Assembly (NCBI GenBank): GCA_027491255.1
Contig: JAIXWM010000184.1
Location: 30,669 to 94,668, forward strand
Reading direction: 5' to 3'
DNA from: Rubrivivax sp.
GTDB lineage: Bacteria > Pseudomonadota > Gammaproteobacteria > Burkholderiales > Burkholderiaceae_C
DNA: 64,000 nucleotides
This document shows, piece after piece, positions 39,354 to 48,724 of the stretch (the stretch's first letter is position 1; every line of letters starts with the position of its first letter). Made by a program: the position numbers and the translations under genes. The notes under the pieces were generated by a model, which searched no databases, was not told the origin of the DNA, and saw nothing but the letters and a program-made list of their open reading frames with translations.

Positions 39354-40847
39354 ATGATCTCTTGTCCCGTTTCCCGCCTCGACTTCCGGCGCGACATGCC
39401 GCGATCGCTGCCACGCGGCCTCGCTGCAGCGGTGCTGGGTGCTGCTCTCGGACTCGGTCTGCCCGCCACCGCGCCTGCGCAGCCCCAGGCCGCGACGCCG
39501 CAGGTCATGCTGCCCGACTTCAGCGAACTTGCCGAACGTGTCGGCCCGTCGGTCGTCAACATCCGCACGCTCGAGCGCGGGCGTCAGGCCGCGCGCGGTC
39601 AGGGCGAGATGGACCCCAACATGGAGGAGTTCTTCCGCCGCTTCGGTATCCCCTTGCCCGGCCGGCCGACGCCCCGCCCGGGCCCTCGCGGTGACGAAGA
39701 GCCGCAGCAGCGCGGTGTGGGCTCGGGATTCATCCTGACCGCTGACGGCTTCATCATGACCAACGCCCACGTGGTCGACGGCGCCGACGAGGTCATCGTC
39801 ACGCTGACGGACAAGCGGGAGTTCAAGGCCCGCATCGTCGGCACCGACCGCCGCACCGACGTGGCCGTGGTCAAGATCGAGGCCGGCGGGCTGCCTTTCG
39901 TGAAGGTCGGCGACGTCAACCGCCTGAAGGTCGGCGAATGGGTCATGGCCATCGGCTCACCCTTCGGGCTGGAGAACACCGTGACGGCCGGCATCGTCAG
40001 CGCCAAGCAGCGCGACACCGGCGACTACCTGCCCTTCATCCAGACCGATGTCGCGATCAACCCGGGCAACTCCGGCGGACCGTTGTTGAACCTGCGCGGG
40101 GAGGTGGTGGGCATCAATTCGCAGATCTACAGCCGCTCGGGCGGCTTCATGGGGATCAGTTTCGCGATCCCGATCGACGAGGCGATGCGGGTGTCCGACC
40201 AGTTGCGCGCCAGCGGGCGCGTGATCCGCGGCCGCATCGGTGTCCAGATCGCTCCGGTGACCAAGGAGGTGGCCGAGTCCATCGGCCTGGGCAAGCCCGC
40301 TGGGGCCCTGGTGCAGAGCGTGGAGTCCGGCGGCCCGGCCGACAAGGCGGGTGTCGAGGCTGGCGACATCATCACCCGGGTCGACGGCAAGGTGGTCGAG
40401 AAGTCGGGCGACCTGCCGCGCCTGATCGGTGCGACCAAGCCCGGCTCGAAGGCGGCACTGCAGGTCTATCGCCGTGGCGCGACGCGTGAACTGACGGTCA
40501 CGGTGGCGGAGTTCGAGGCCGACCGGCCGACCCGGCGCGCGCAGGCCGAGCCCGGCTCGGCGCCGGCGCCCAAGAATGCATTGGGCATTGCGGCGTCGGA
40601 CCTGACCGAAGCGCAGAAGCGCGAGCTCAATCTCAAGGGCGGGGTGCGCGTCGAGTCGGTCGAGGGCGCCGCGGCCCGGGCCGGGTTGCGCGAGGGCGAC
40701 GTGATCCTGTCGGTGGGCAATACCGAGGTCGGCGACATGAAGCAGTTCACCGCGGCGATGGCCAAGGTCGAGGGCGCGCGCGCCGTCAGCGTGCTGGTGC
40801 GGCGCGGCGAGTGGGTCAACTACCTGGTGATCCGGCCAGGCCGCTGA
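39354..40847 (+). CDS. degP: DegP/MucD-type periplasmic serine protease
   Basis: A 497-residue HtrA protease from the ATG at 39354 (GGAG Shine-Dalgarno). A long signal region ending near APAQ precedes the trypsin-like domain with catalytic His139 in TNAHVVDGADE, Asp169 in RRTDVAVVKI and Ser240 in NPGNSGGPLLN. Two PDZ domains follow (GRIGVQIAPVTKEVAESIGL; ALGIAASDLTEAQKREL and later). It degrades or refolds misfolded envelope proteins and, by position after rseB, is part of the sigma-E response. The first roughly 35 residues before the core signal are rather long, so a start at an internal Met is possible. Confidence 0.95.
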   Translation: MISCPVSRLDFRRDMPRSLPRGLAAAVLGAALGLGLPATAPAQPQAATPQVMLPDFSELAERVGPSVVNIRTLERGRQAARGQGEMDPNMEEFFRRFGIPLPGRPTPRPGPRGDEEPQQRGVGSGFILTADGFIMTNAHVVDGADEVIVTLTDKREFKARIVGTDRRTDVAVVKIEAGGLPFVKVGDVNRLKVGEWVMAIGSPFGLENTVTAGIVSAKQRDTGDYLPFIQTDVAINPGNSGGPLLNLRGEVVGINSQIYSRSGGFMGISFAIPIDEAMRVSDQLRASGRVIRGRIGVQIAPVTKEVAESIGLGKPAGALVQSVESGGPADKAGVEAGDIITRVDGKVVEKSGDLPRLIGATKPGSKAALQVYRRGATRELTVTVAEFEADRPTRRAQAEPGSAPAPKNALGIAASDLTEAQKRELNLKGGVRVESVEGAAARAGLREGDVILSVGNTEVGDMKQFTAAMAKVEGARAVSVLVRRGEWVNYLVIRPGR

Positions 40848-40928
40848 GGCTTCTCCGCGCCACCCTGGCGCGGCGCACGGCCGCCCCGGCAGCCCGGTCT
40901 CGCGGGGCGGCGGCGCTAGAATGCCAAG

Positions 40929-40983
40929 TTGGCTGTACAAGCCTGAGGCCGGGGCGCATCGATGAAGGGATGCGCCCCTTTTT
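40929..40983 (+). ncRNA. Possible short terminated RNA (attenuator leader) upstream of lepA
   Basis: A TAGAAT -10-like box (40917-40922) would start transcription near 40929, and a strong intrinsic terminator ends it at 40983, giving an RNA of about 55 bases. Alternatively it is an attenuated leader of lepA, whose start is 52 bases further on. No good -35 box was found, so this is inference. Confidence 0.3.
40951..40983 (+). terminator. Rho-independent terminator between degP and lepA
   Basis: GGGGCGCATC and GATGCGCCCC form a perfect 10-bp stem around an 8-base loop, followed directly by five Ts. It separates the sigma-E/degP group from the lepA operon. Confidence 0.9.
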
Positions 40984-41034
40984 CGTGCTGCACAGCCCCT
41001 GAACTGCGCCTGTGCGGACCACGCGACGTCCCCC

Positions 41035-42843
41035 ATGGACCATATCCGCAACTTCTCCATCATCGCCCACATCGACCACGGCAAGAGCACGTTGGCCGAC
41101 CGCATCATCCAGCGCTGCGGCGGGCTGTCTGATCGCGAGATGGAGGCCCAGGTGCTCGACTCGATGGACATCGAGCGCGAGCGTGGCATCACGATCAAGG
41201 CCCAGACCGCGGCCTTGCGCTACGTCGCGCGCGATGGCCGCAGCTACAACCTGAACTTGATCGACACGCCGGGGCACGTGGACTTCAGCTACGAGGTCAG
41301 CCGCTCGCTTTCGGCTTGCGAAGGTGCGCTGCTGGTGGTCGACGCGAGCCAGGGTGTCGAGGCGCAGACGGTGGCCAACTGCTACACGGCGCTCGACCTC
41401 GCGGTAGAGGTCGTGCCGGTGCTCAACAAGATGGATCTGCCCCAGGCCGATCCCGAGCGCGCCAAGCAGGAGATCGAGGACGTGATCGGCATCGACGCGA
41501 CCGATGCCATCCCCTGCTCGGCCAAGACCGGCGAGGGCGTCGACGACATCCTCGAAGCCGTGATCGCCCGCATGCCCGCGCCGCGTGGCAACCCCGAGGG
41601 CGCGCCGCGGGCGATGATCATCGACAGCTGGTTCGACAACTACGTCGGTGTCGTCATGCTGGTGCGCGTGGTCGACGGCCTGCTGCGGCGCGGTGACCGC
41701 GTCAGGATGATGGCGACGAACGCGGTCTACGGCATCGAGCAGATGGGGGTGTTCACGCCGAAGTCGATGCCGCGCGACGAGTTGAATGCGGGCGAGGTCG
41801 GCTTCGTCATCGCCGGCATCAAGGAGTTGAAGGCGGCCAAGGTCGGTGACACGATCACGCTCGAGAAGAAGCTGCCCAACAACGCCGGCCCCGCCACCGA
41901 GCCGCTGCCCGGCTTCAAGGAGATCAAGCCCCAGGTCTTTGCCGGGCTCTATCCCACCGAGGCGAGCGAGTACGACTCGCTGCGCGATGCGCTCGAGAAG
42001 CTGCAGCTCAACGACAGCTCGCTGCGCTTCGAGCCCGAGGTGAGCCAGGCCCTGGGCTTCGGCTTTCGTTGCGGTTTCCTCGGCCTGCTGCACATGGAGA
42101 TCGTGCAGGAGCGCCTGGAGCGCGAGTTCGATCAGGACCTGATCACCACCGCACCGAGCGTGGTCTACCAGGTCGAGCTCGGCGACGCAGAGGTCATCGA
42201 GGTCGAGAACCCGAGCAAGATGCCCGACCAGGGGCGCATCCGCGAGATCCGCGAGCCCATCGTCACGGTCCACCTCTACATGCCGCAGGACTTCGTCGGC
42301 CCGGTGATGACGCTGGCCAACACCAAGCGTGGCGTGCAGATCAACATGGCCTATCACGGGCGCCAGGTCATGTTGACCTACGAGCTGCCGCTGGCCGAGA
42401 TCGTGCTCGACTTCTTCGACAAACTGAAATCCGTCTCGCGCGGCTACGCCTCCATGGACTACGAGTTCAAGGAGTACCGCGCTGCCGATGTGGTCAAGGT
42501 CGACATGCTGATCAACGGCGACCGCATCGATGCCCTCAGCCTGATCGTGCACCGCGGCCAGAGCCAGTACCGCGGGCGCGAGGTCGCGGCCAAGATGCGC
42601 GAGATCATCCCGCGGCAGATGTACGACGTTGCGATCCAGGCCGCCATCGGCGCCAACATCATCGCGCGCGAGAACATCAAGGCGCTGCGCAAGAACGTGC
42701 TGGCAAAATGCTACGGCGGTGACATCACCCGCAAGCGCAAGCTGCTCGAGAAGCAGAAGGCCGGCAAGAAGCGGATGAAGCAGATCGGCTCCGTCGAGGT
42801 GCCGCAGGAAGCCTTCCTGGCCATCCTCCAGGTCGATGATTGA
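41035..42843 (+). CDS. lepA: Translation elongation factor 4 (LepA)
   Basis: A 602-residue translational GTPase. The G domain begins at [22 protein letters not shown], with [34 protein letters not shown] and [14 protein letters not shown] in order, and domain features [22 protein letters not shown] and [17 protein letters not shown] match LepA. The last segment, [24 protein letters not shown], is the LepA-specific C-terminal domain. LepA acts on ribosomes during initiation and back-translocation. It is the first gene of a conserved block with lepB 12 bases downstream. Confidence 0.98.
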   Translation: MDHIRNFSIIAHIDHGKSTLADRIIQRCGGLSDREMEAQVLDSMDIERERGITIKAQTAALRYVARDGRSYNLNLIDTPGHVDFSYEVSRSLSACEGALLVVDASQGVEAQTVANCYTALDLAVEVVPVLNKMDLPQADPERAKQEIEDVIGIDATDAIPCSAKTGEGVDDILEAVIARMPAPRGNPEGAPRAMIIDSWFDNYVGVVMLVRVVDGLLRRGDRVRMMATNAVYGIEQMGVFTPKSMPRDELNAGEVGFVIAGIKELKAAKVGDTITLEKKLPNNAGPATEPLPGFKEIKPQVFAGLYPTEASEYDSLRDALEKLQLNDSSLRFEPEVSQALGFGFRCGFLGLLHMEIVQERLEREFDQDLITTAPSVVYQVELGDAEVIEVENPSKMPDQGRIREIREPIVTVHLYMPQDFVGPVMTLANTKRGVQINMAYHGRQVMLTYELPLAEIVLDFFDKLKSVSRGYASMDYEFKEYRAADVVKVDMLINGDRIDALSLIVHRGQSQYRGREVAAKMREIIPRQMYDVAIQAAIGANIIARENIKALRKNVLAKCYGGDITRKRKLLEKQKAGKKRMKQIGSVEVPQEAFLAILQVDD

Positions 42844-42855
42844 CGGGGATCCCCG

Positions 42856-43824
42856 ATGAGTGCACTGACCGCGGCGCTTTACGGCGCGCTGGCCGTCTAC
42901 CTGGGAGGCTGGTTCTTCGGCTTTTGGGTAGGCAATTTCGCGCTCGTGCTGTTCCTGCTGTCCTTCGTGACGGGCTTGTTCTGGCTCGCCGAGCGCTTCC
43001 ACTTCCAACCGGCGAGGTTGCGCGCCGCCGCGGCGCTCGAGAGCCAGCAAGCCGCGCGGCGCGCGGAACTGAACAAGCTCGGGATCACGCAGGTCGACGG
43101 CGATGTGGCGCAGGCGCGGGCAGCGTTGCTCGCCCAGCCCTGGTGGCTCGACTGGACGGCCGGGTTGTTTCCGGTCATCGCTGCCGTGTTCCTGCTGCGC
43201 TCCTTCCTGTTCGAGCCGTTCAAGATCCCTTCGGGTTCCATGGTGCCCACGCTGCTCGTGGGCGACCTGATCCTCGTGAACAAGTTCGAGTACGGCGTGC
43301 GCCTGCCGGTGGTCAACACCAAGGTCATTGCCAACGGCAACCCGCAGCGTGGTGACGTCGTCGTCTTCCGCTACCCGCCCGACCCGCGTCTGGACTACAT
43401 CAAGCGCGTGGTCGGTGTGCCTGGCGACGAGATCGTCTACGCCGCTCAGAAGCTGAGCGTCAACGGCCAGGCGGTGCCGCTGCAGGCGCTGGGCGAGTTC
43501 TACGACGAGGACAGCCTGCGTTATGCGCCCCAGTTTTCCGAGAAACTTGGCACCGTCGAGCACCGCATCCTGGTCGACCCGAAGCGGCCGTCGTACTTCG
43601 GTGGCCAGACGCCCAACTTCCCGGGTGCGGAGCACTGCCGCTACTCGGTCGAGGGCCTGACGTGCAAGGTCCCGGCCGGGCACTATTTCGTCATGGGTGA
43701 CAACCGCGACAACTCGCAGGACTCGCGCTATTGGGGTTTCGTGCCCGACGAGAACCTGGTCGGCCGTGCCTTCTTCATCTGGATGAATTTCGGCAACTTC
43801 GGTCGCATCGGGAGCTTCCGTTGA
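42856..43824 (+). CDS. lepB: Signal peptidase I
   Basis: A 322-residue inner membrane protease that removes signal peptides from exported proteins. Hydrophobic segments occupy about residues 1-45 and around 95-115. The catalytic Ser128 is in IPSGSMVPTLLVGD and Lys183 in YIKRVVGVPGDEIVY; the C-terminal GHYFVMGDNRDNSQDSRYWGFV is the family box E. Compared with the E. coli enzyme the central region is similar in length. It lies between lepA and rnc, as in most proteobacteria. Confidence 0.97.
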   Translation: MSALTAALYGALAVYLGGWFFGFWVGNFALVLFLLSFVTGLFWLAERFHFQPARLRAAAALESQQAARRAELNKLGITQVDGDVAQARAALLAQPWWLDWTAGLFPVIAAVFLLRSFLFEPFKIPSGSMVPTLLVGDLILVNKFEYGVRLPVVNTKVIANGNPQRGDVVVFRYPPDPRLDYIKRVVGVPGDEIVYAAQKLSVNGQAVPLQALGEFYDEDSLRYAPQFSEKLGTVEHRILVDPKRPSYFGGQTPNFPGAEHCRYSVEGLTCKVPAGHYFVMGDNRDNSQDSRYWGFVPDENLVGRAFFIWMNFGNFGRIGSFR

Positions 43825-43825
43825 G

Positions 43826-44578
43826 GTGGTGAACGCGCTGCGCACCACCGGGCCGGCCTCGCCGCTGGATGCCCTGCAGGATCGCCTGGGGCACCGCTTC
43901 GCGCAGCCGCAACTGCTGCAGCGCGCGCTCACGCACCGCAGTTTCGGCGTCGCCCACAACGAGCGCCTGGAGTTCCTCGGCGACGCGGTGCTGAACCTGG
44001 CGGTCTCGACCTTGCTGTACGGTCGCTACGCCGACTCTGCCGAGGGCGATCTCACCCGCGTGCGCGCGCACCTCGTGCGCGAGGACAGTCTGCACCGGGT
44101 GGCGCTGAACCTGGGGCTGCCGCAGGTGCTGCGTCTGTCCGAGGGCGAGGCCCGCGGTGGTGGCGCGCAGCGTCCGTCCATGCTGGCCGATGCGGTCGAG
44201 GCGCTGATCGGCGCCGTGCATCTGGACGCCGGCTTCGGTGCAGCCCAGGCCCTGGTGCAGCGCCTGTTCGGCGCCCTGATCGACGCCAGCGAAGCCGCGC
44301 AGTGGAGCAAGGACGCGAAGACCGAATTGCAGGAAATACTGCAGGCGCGCCGCCTGCCGGTGCCGGCCTATCGCATCCGCGGCACGCGCGGGCAGTCGCA
44401 CGCACAGGTCTTCGAGGTGGAGTGCGAGGTGTCCTCGCTTGGCCTCGTGGAGGCGGCCGAGGGCCGCTCGCGCCGCGCTGCAGAGCAGGGGGCGGCGCAG
44501 CGCATGCTCGCCCGCCTGAAGGCCCCACAGGGATCCTCGCCGGTGCGCGCCGGCCAGAGCGCAGGCCATGAACGCTGA
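43826..44578 (+). CDS. rnc: Ribonuclease III
   Basis: A 250-residue double-strand-specific RNase. The catalytic signature [21 protein letters not shown] is near residue 48, with the second acidic site in [20 protein letters not shown] double-stranded RNA-binding domain follows ([22 protein letters not shown]). The GTG start is immediately after the lepB stop (a second GTG three bases on is equally good). It processes rRNA and cuts structured mRNAs. The end overlaps era by 11 bases. Confidence 0.96.
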   Translation: MVNALRTTGPASPLDALQDRLGHRFAQPQLLQRALTHRSFGVAHNERLEFLGDAVLNLAVSTLLYGRYADSAEGDLTRVRAHLVREDSLHRVALNLGLPQVLRLSEGEARGGGAQRPSMLADAVEALIGAVHLDAGFGAAQALVQRLFGALIDASEAAQWSKDAKTELQEILQARRLPVPAYRIRGTRGQSHAQVFEVECEVSSLGLVEAAEGRSRRAAEQGAAQRMLARLKAPQGSSPVRAGQSAGHER

Positions 44579-45482
44579 AACCCACTCTCCTGAAGGCGGC
44601 CCGCCGCGTCGCTGCGGCCTCGTGGCCATCGTCGGCCGGCCCAATGTCGGCAAGAGCACGCTGCTGAACGCGCTCGTCGGCCAGAAGATCAGCATCACCT
44701 CGCGCAAGGCGCAGACCACGCGCCACCGCATCACCGGCATCCGCACGGTCGGCGCGGCGCAGTTCGTGTTCGTCGACACCCCCGGCTTCCAGACCCGGCA
44801 TGGCACGGCGCTGAACCGCACGCTCAACCGCACCGTCCTCGCCTCGCTGTCCGATGTCGACGTCGTGCTGTTCGTCGTCGAAGCCGGCCGCTTCGGGCCG
44901 GACGATGCGAAGGTGCTGGCCCTGATGCCCGAGGCCAAGCCGGTGCTGCTGGTGGCCAACAAGTTCGACGCGCTGACGCGGCGCCAGGACGTGCTGCCCT
45001 GGCTGAAGGACATGCAGGAGCGGCACGCCTTCACCGAGTACGTGCCGATGTCGGCACGGCGCGCCGGCGACATCGAACGCCTGCTGTCCATCGTCGAGCC
45101 CTACCTGCCCGAGCAGCCCTGGTTCCACGAGGAAGACGCGCTCACCGACCGCAGCGAGCGCTTCCTCGCCAGCGAGCTCATCCGCGAGAAGCTTTTCCGC
45201 CTGACCGGGGACGAACTGCCCTACAGCTCGACCGTGGTCATCGACCGTTTCGAGGAGGAGGGCGGCCTGCGGCGCATCGCCGCCACCATCGTGGTCGAGC
45301 GCGACGCGCACAAGGGCATGGTCATCGGCGCCCAGGGCGAGCGCCTGAAGCGCATCGGCAGCGAGGCTCGCCAGGAACTGCAGGCCCTGCTCGACGCACG
45401 CGTGCACCTCGAGCTCTGGGTCAAGGTCCGCAGCGGCTGGGCGGACGACGACCAGCACCTGCGCAGCTACGGCTACGAATGA
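44568..45482 (+). CDS. era: GTPase Era
   Basis: A 304-residue Era GTPase that binds 16S rRNA during 30S assembly. The G motifs are [17 protein letters not shown], then the TTRHRITGI switch, VDTPGF and ANKFD. The C-terminal KH domain is in [33 protein letters not shown]. It starts within the end of rnc, a conserved pairing that couples RNase III and Era synthesis. The length is normal. Confidence 0.97.
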   Translation: MNAETHSPEGGPPRRCGLVAIVGRPNVGKSTLLNALVGQKISITSRKAQTTRHRITGIRTVGAAQFVFVDTPGFQTRHGTALNRTLNRTVLASLSDVDVVLFVVEAGRFGPDDAKVLALMPEAKPVLLVANKFDALTRRQDVLPWLKDMQERHAFTEYVPMSARRAGDIERLLSIVEPYLPEQPWFHEEDALTDRSERFLASELIREKLFRLTGDELPYSSTVVIDRFEEEGGLRRIAATIVVERDAHKGMVIGAQGERLKRIGSEARQELQALLDARVHLELWVKVRSGWADDDQHLRSYGYE

Positions 45483-46333
45483 GCCCGGTCGGCGCGGCCC
45501 GTCCACGCGCTTCCACGGCGCTGCTGGCCTACGTGCTGCACCGTCATGACTGGAGCGAGAGCAGTCTGGTGCTGGACCTGTTCACGCGCGAGCGTGGCCG
45601 GCTGGTGGTCGCGGCCAAGGGGGCGAAGCGACCGTACTCGCAATTGCGCCCGGTGCTGCTGCCCTTCCAGCGCATCGCGGTCACGCTGGCGCGCGCGCCT
45701 GCAGACGAGGCTGCCGAGGTGCTCGGGCTGCGCCAGGCCGAGTGGGCTGGCGCGTTGGCGCCGCTGCGCGGGCAGGCCTTGTTCGCGGGCTTCTACCTCA
45801 ACGAGCTGTTGATCCGACTGCTGCCGCGCCAGGATGCGCATCCGGCGCTGTTCGATGCCTACGTCGACGCCCTGGCGGTGCTGTCTGCGCCCGAGGAGGC
45901 GCAGCGCCAGGCGGCCCTGCGCGCCTTCGAACTGCGCCTGCTGCGCGAGACGGGCGTGCTGCCGGAACTGGCGACGGTCACGGCGACGCAGCGTCCGGTG
46001 CGCGACGAGGCGGTCTACAGGCTCGACGCCGAGGCCGGCGTCGTCGGCACGGCCCCGGCGCGAGGCGATGACCCGGGCGGCGAGTCGGTGCTGGGCGGCG
46101 CGTCACTGCGCGCGCTGGAGGAGGCCCTGGCGCTGGCGGGGCAGGCGGACGGCGCGCAGGCGCTGCGCAGCGCCTGCGTCGCGTCGGGCCCGGGTCTGCG
46201 CCTGCTGCTGCGCCCGCTGCTTCACTATCATCTGGGCTCGTCGAGGCTGCGCACGCGTGAGGTCATGCAGAGCGTGCGCCGGCTGCTCGATGCCGCCGCG
46301 CCGCCTTCAACTTCCGACACTGCCGCACGATGA
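45479..46333 (+). CDS. recO: DNA repair protein RecO
   Basis: A 284-residue RecO protein. The N-terminal OB-like part includes [34 protein letters not shown], and the helical part has [33 protein letters not shown] and [17 protein letters not shown]. RecO loads RecA at single-stranded gaps. It is typical in length, starts by an ATGA overlap with era and ends by another with pdxJ, as in other betaproteobacteria. Confidence 0.94.
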   Translation: MSPVGAARPRASTALLAYVLHRHDWSESSLVLDLFTRERGRLVVAAKGAKRPYSQLRPVLLPFQRIAVTLARAPADEAAEVLGLRQAEWAGALAPLRGQALFAGFYLNELLIRLLPRQDAHPALFDAYVDALAVLSAPEEAQRQAALRAFELRLLRETGVLPELATVTATQRPVRDEAVYRLDAEAGVVGTAPARGDDPGGESVLGGASLRALEEALALAGQADGAQALRSACVASGPGLRLLLRPLLHYHLGSSRLRTREVMQSVRRLLDAAAPPSTSDTAAR

Positions 46334-47133
46334 ATCCGCTCGTCGCCCCTGAATCCTCCGCATCGGTCACCCATGGGGCCGGCCGGACCGCGCTGTCCGT
46401 CAACGTCAACCGCGTCGCGCTGCTGCGCAACTCGCGTCCGGTGGGGCTGCCCAAGGTCGTGCACCTGGCCACGATCGCGCTGGCGGCCGGTGCCGACGGC
46501 ATCACCGTGCATCCACGGCCCGACGCGCGCCACATCACCACGCAGGACGTGCACGAACTGGCAGCGCTGCTGGCGGGCTGGCCGCAGGCCGAGTACAACA
46601 TCGAGGGCAACCCCTTCCACAACCTGATGCCGCTGCTGCGCGCGGTGCGCCCGCACCAGGCCACCTTCGTGCCCGACAGCGTCGAGCAGGCGACCTCCGA
46701 CCACGGCTGGGACCTCGCGCGCGACGGCGCGCGCCTGCGGCCGCTGATCGACGAACTCCATGCGCTGGGCGTGCGTGTCAGCTTGTTCATGGATCCCGAG
46801 CCCGCGGCCATGGCCTTGGCGCGAGAGGCCGGCGCCGATCGTGTCGAGCTCTACACCGAGGCCTATGCGCGCGGGCACGGCACGCCGCAGCAGGCCGCGC
46901 TGCTGCAGCGCTATGCCGCCGCCGCGCAGGCGGCGCATGCCGCCGGCCTGGGGGTCAACGCCGGGCACGATCTGAACCGCGACAACCTCGGTGACTTCCT
47001 GCGTGCCGTGCCCGCCGTGGCCGAGGTCTCGATCGGCCACGCGATCGCTGCCGATGCGCTCGAGTTCGGCATGGCCGAGACGGTACGCGCGTATCAGCGC
47101 TGCATCCGTCTCGCACAGGCGCCCGGTAAGTGA
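46330..47133 (+). CDS. pdxJ: Pyridoxine 5'-phosphate synthase
   Basis: A 267-residue TIM-barrel enzyme, last step of the DXP-dependent vitamin B6 pathway. The core begins at [16 protein letters not shown] and includes [58 protein letters not shown] and [33 protein letters not shown], all diagnostic. The overlaps with recO and acpS show it is in the same coupled run. Confidence 0.97.
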   Translation: MNPLVAPESSASVTHGAGRTALSVNVNRVALLRNSRPVGLPKVVHLATIALAAGADGITVHPRPDARHITTQDVHELAALLAGWPQAEYNIEGNPFHNLMPLLRAVRPHQATFVPDSVEQATSDHGWDLARDGARLRPLIDELHALGVRVSLFMDPEPAAMALAREAGADRVELYTEAYARGHGTPQQAALLQRYAAAAQAAHAAGLGVNAGHDLNRDNLGDFLRAVPAVAEVSIGHAIAADALEFGMAETVRAYQRCIRLAQAPGK

Positions 47134-47567
47134 TCTACGGCGTCGGCACCGACCTGTGCGACGTGCGCCGCATCGACGCCGCGCTGCAGCGGCGCGGCGA
47201 GCGCTTCGCCGCCAAGGTGCTCGGGCCGCACGAACTCGAGGTCTTCCGTGCCCGTCTGGCGGCGGTGCCGGCGCGCGGTGTGCGCTACCTGGCCACGCGC
47301 TTCTCGGCGAAGGAAGCCTTCTCCAAGGCCATCGGCCTGGGCCTGCGCATGCCGATGACATGGCGCGCCTGCGAGGTCGTCAAGGCGCGCAGCGGCAAGC
47401 CCGAGATCGCGCTGCACGGCGAGTTGGCGCAGTGGTTCACGCAGCGCCGCCTGCGCGCCCACCTGAGTCTCACCGACGAGTCCGACTACGCAGCGGCTTT
47501 CGTCGTCGTCGAGACCGTCGACGAACCGCCTTCGAGCGGCCCCGATCGGGCCTTCCGGGCGGGCTGA
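47130..47567 (+). CDS. acpS: Holo-ACP synthase
   Basis: A 145-residue phosphopantetheinyl transferase that activates AcpP. The N-terminal [18 protein letters not shown] holds the Mg2+-binding Asp, and [30 protein letters not shown] holds the second signature. It begins with GTG in the pdxJ stop (GTGA). The substrate, acpP, is encoded 12 kb upstream in the same block. The length is normal. Confidence 0.96.
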   Translation: MIYGVGTDLCDVRRIDAALQRRGERFAAKVLGPHELEVFRARLAAVPARGVRYLATRFSAKEAFSKAIGLGLRMPMTWRACEVVKARSGKPEIALHGELAQWFTQRRLRAHLSLTDESDYAAAFVVVETVDEPPSSGPDRAFRAG

Positions 47568-47601
47568 ACCCCTTGTTCAACCGAAACGCCGAGTCCCTGC
47601 G

Positions 47602-48660
47602 ATGACCCACGCCCCCGTCGTTCTCGACACCGCCGGCCCCGAACTGAGTGCCGATGACCGCCGCCGAATTCAGCACCCCTTGACTGGTGGGCTGATCCTG
47701 TTCGGCCGCCACTGGAGCGATCGCAGCCGCCTGACGGCGCTGGTGGCCGAGGTCAAGGAACTGCGGCCCGACCTGCTCGTCTGCGTCGACCATGAGGGGG
47801 GGCGCGTGCAGCGCTTTCGCACCGACGGCTTCACCCACCTGCCCCCGATGCGGCGTCTGGGCGAGTGGTGGATGCGCGACGCGCTGGCTGCCACCGATGC
47901 GGCCACCGCGGCAGGCTACGTGCTGGGTGCCGAGTTGCGGGCCTGTGGCCTGGACTTGAGCTTCACCCCTGTCCTCGACCTCGACCATGGGCCGAGCGGC
48001 GTCATCGGCGACCGGGCCTTCCACCGCGACCCGCGGGTGGTGACCATGCTGGCCAAGAGCGTGATGCACGGGCTGCTGCTGTCAGGCATGGCCAACTGCG
48101 GCAAGCACTTTCCCGGCCATGGCTTCGTTGCGGCCGACAGCCACCACGAGGTGCCGGTGGACCGGCGCGGCCTGAAGGCCATCCTGGCCGACGACGCCGC
48201 GCCCTATGGCTGGCTGTCGACCAGCCTGGCCAGCGTCATGCCCGCGCACGTGGTCTACCCCCGCGTCGATCGCCGTCCCGCGGGCTTCTCCTCGCGCTGG
48301 CTGCAGGACGTCCTGCGCGGCCGGCTCGGCTTCCAGGGTGCCGTCTTCAGCGACGATCTGAGCATGGCTGGCGCGCGCCAGGTCGATGGGCAAGAGCTCG
48401 GCTATGCCGCGGCGGCGTCGCTCGCGCTCGGAGCCGGATGCGACCTCGTGCTGCTGTGCAACCAGTCCGCGAGCGACGGCGGGCGTGCCCTGGACGAGTT
48501 GCTCGACGGCCTGGCCGACCTGCAGGCGCAGGGTGCCTGGCAGCCGAGCACGCACAGCGAGTCCCGACGCCTGGCTCTGCTGCCCCAGACGCCACCGCTG
48601 ACCTGGGACGAGCTGATGCACCTGCCGGCCTACCAGCACGCGCTGGCCCGCCTGCCCTGA
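47602..48660 (+). CDS. nagZ: Beta-N-acetylhexosaminidase NagZ
   Basis: A 352-residue family 3 glycosidase that removes GlcNAc from recycled peptidoglycan fragments in the cytoplasm. Signatures are LTGGLILFGRHWSDRSRL, CVDHEGGRVQRFRTDGFTHLPPM, ADSHHEVPVDRRGL with the catalytic histidine loop, and GFQGAVFSDDLSMAGAR with the nucleophile Asp. It is the last gene of the + strand block, 34 bases after acpS, and converges with rne across a strong hairpin. Confidence 0.96.
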   Translation: MTHAPVVLDTAGPELSADDRRRIQHPLTGGLILFGRHWSDRSRLTALVAEVKELRPDLLVCVDHEGGRVQRFRTDGFTHLPPMRRLGEWWMRDALAATDAATAAGYVLGAELRACGLDLSFTPVLDLDHGPSGVIGDRAFHRDPRVVTMLAKSVMHGLLLSGMANCGKHFPGHGFVAADSHHEVPVDRRGLKAILADDAAPYGWLSTSLASVMPAHVVYPRVDRRPAGFSSRWLQDVLRGRLGFQGAVFSDDLSMAGARQVDGQELGYAAAASLALGAGCDLVLLCNQSASDGGRALDELLDGLADLQAQGAWQPSTHSESRRLALLPQTPPLTWDELMHLPAYQHALARLP

Positions 48661-48692
48661 GAAAGCCCCTCGGCGGATTTGCCGAATCGGCT

Positions 48693-48715
48693 GGCGCCCG
48701 CCAGTGGCGGGCGCC
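48693..48715. terminator. Hairpin terminator between convergent nagZ and rne
   Basis: GGCGCCCGCC and GGCGGGCGCC form a perfect 10-bp stem with a three-base loop (AGT), 32 bases after nagZ and 10 bases after rne on the other strand. T runs are short, but the position suggests a bidirectional terminator. Confidence 0.7.
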
Positions 48716-48724
48716 GACCTTCGT

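Noticed and set aside
40816-43959. A 1047-residue antisense ORF on the - strand
   Set aside because: It lies opposite lepA and lepB, is rich in His, Asp, Val and Arg as expected from antisense of high-GC codons, and shows no domain motif.
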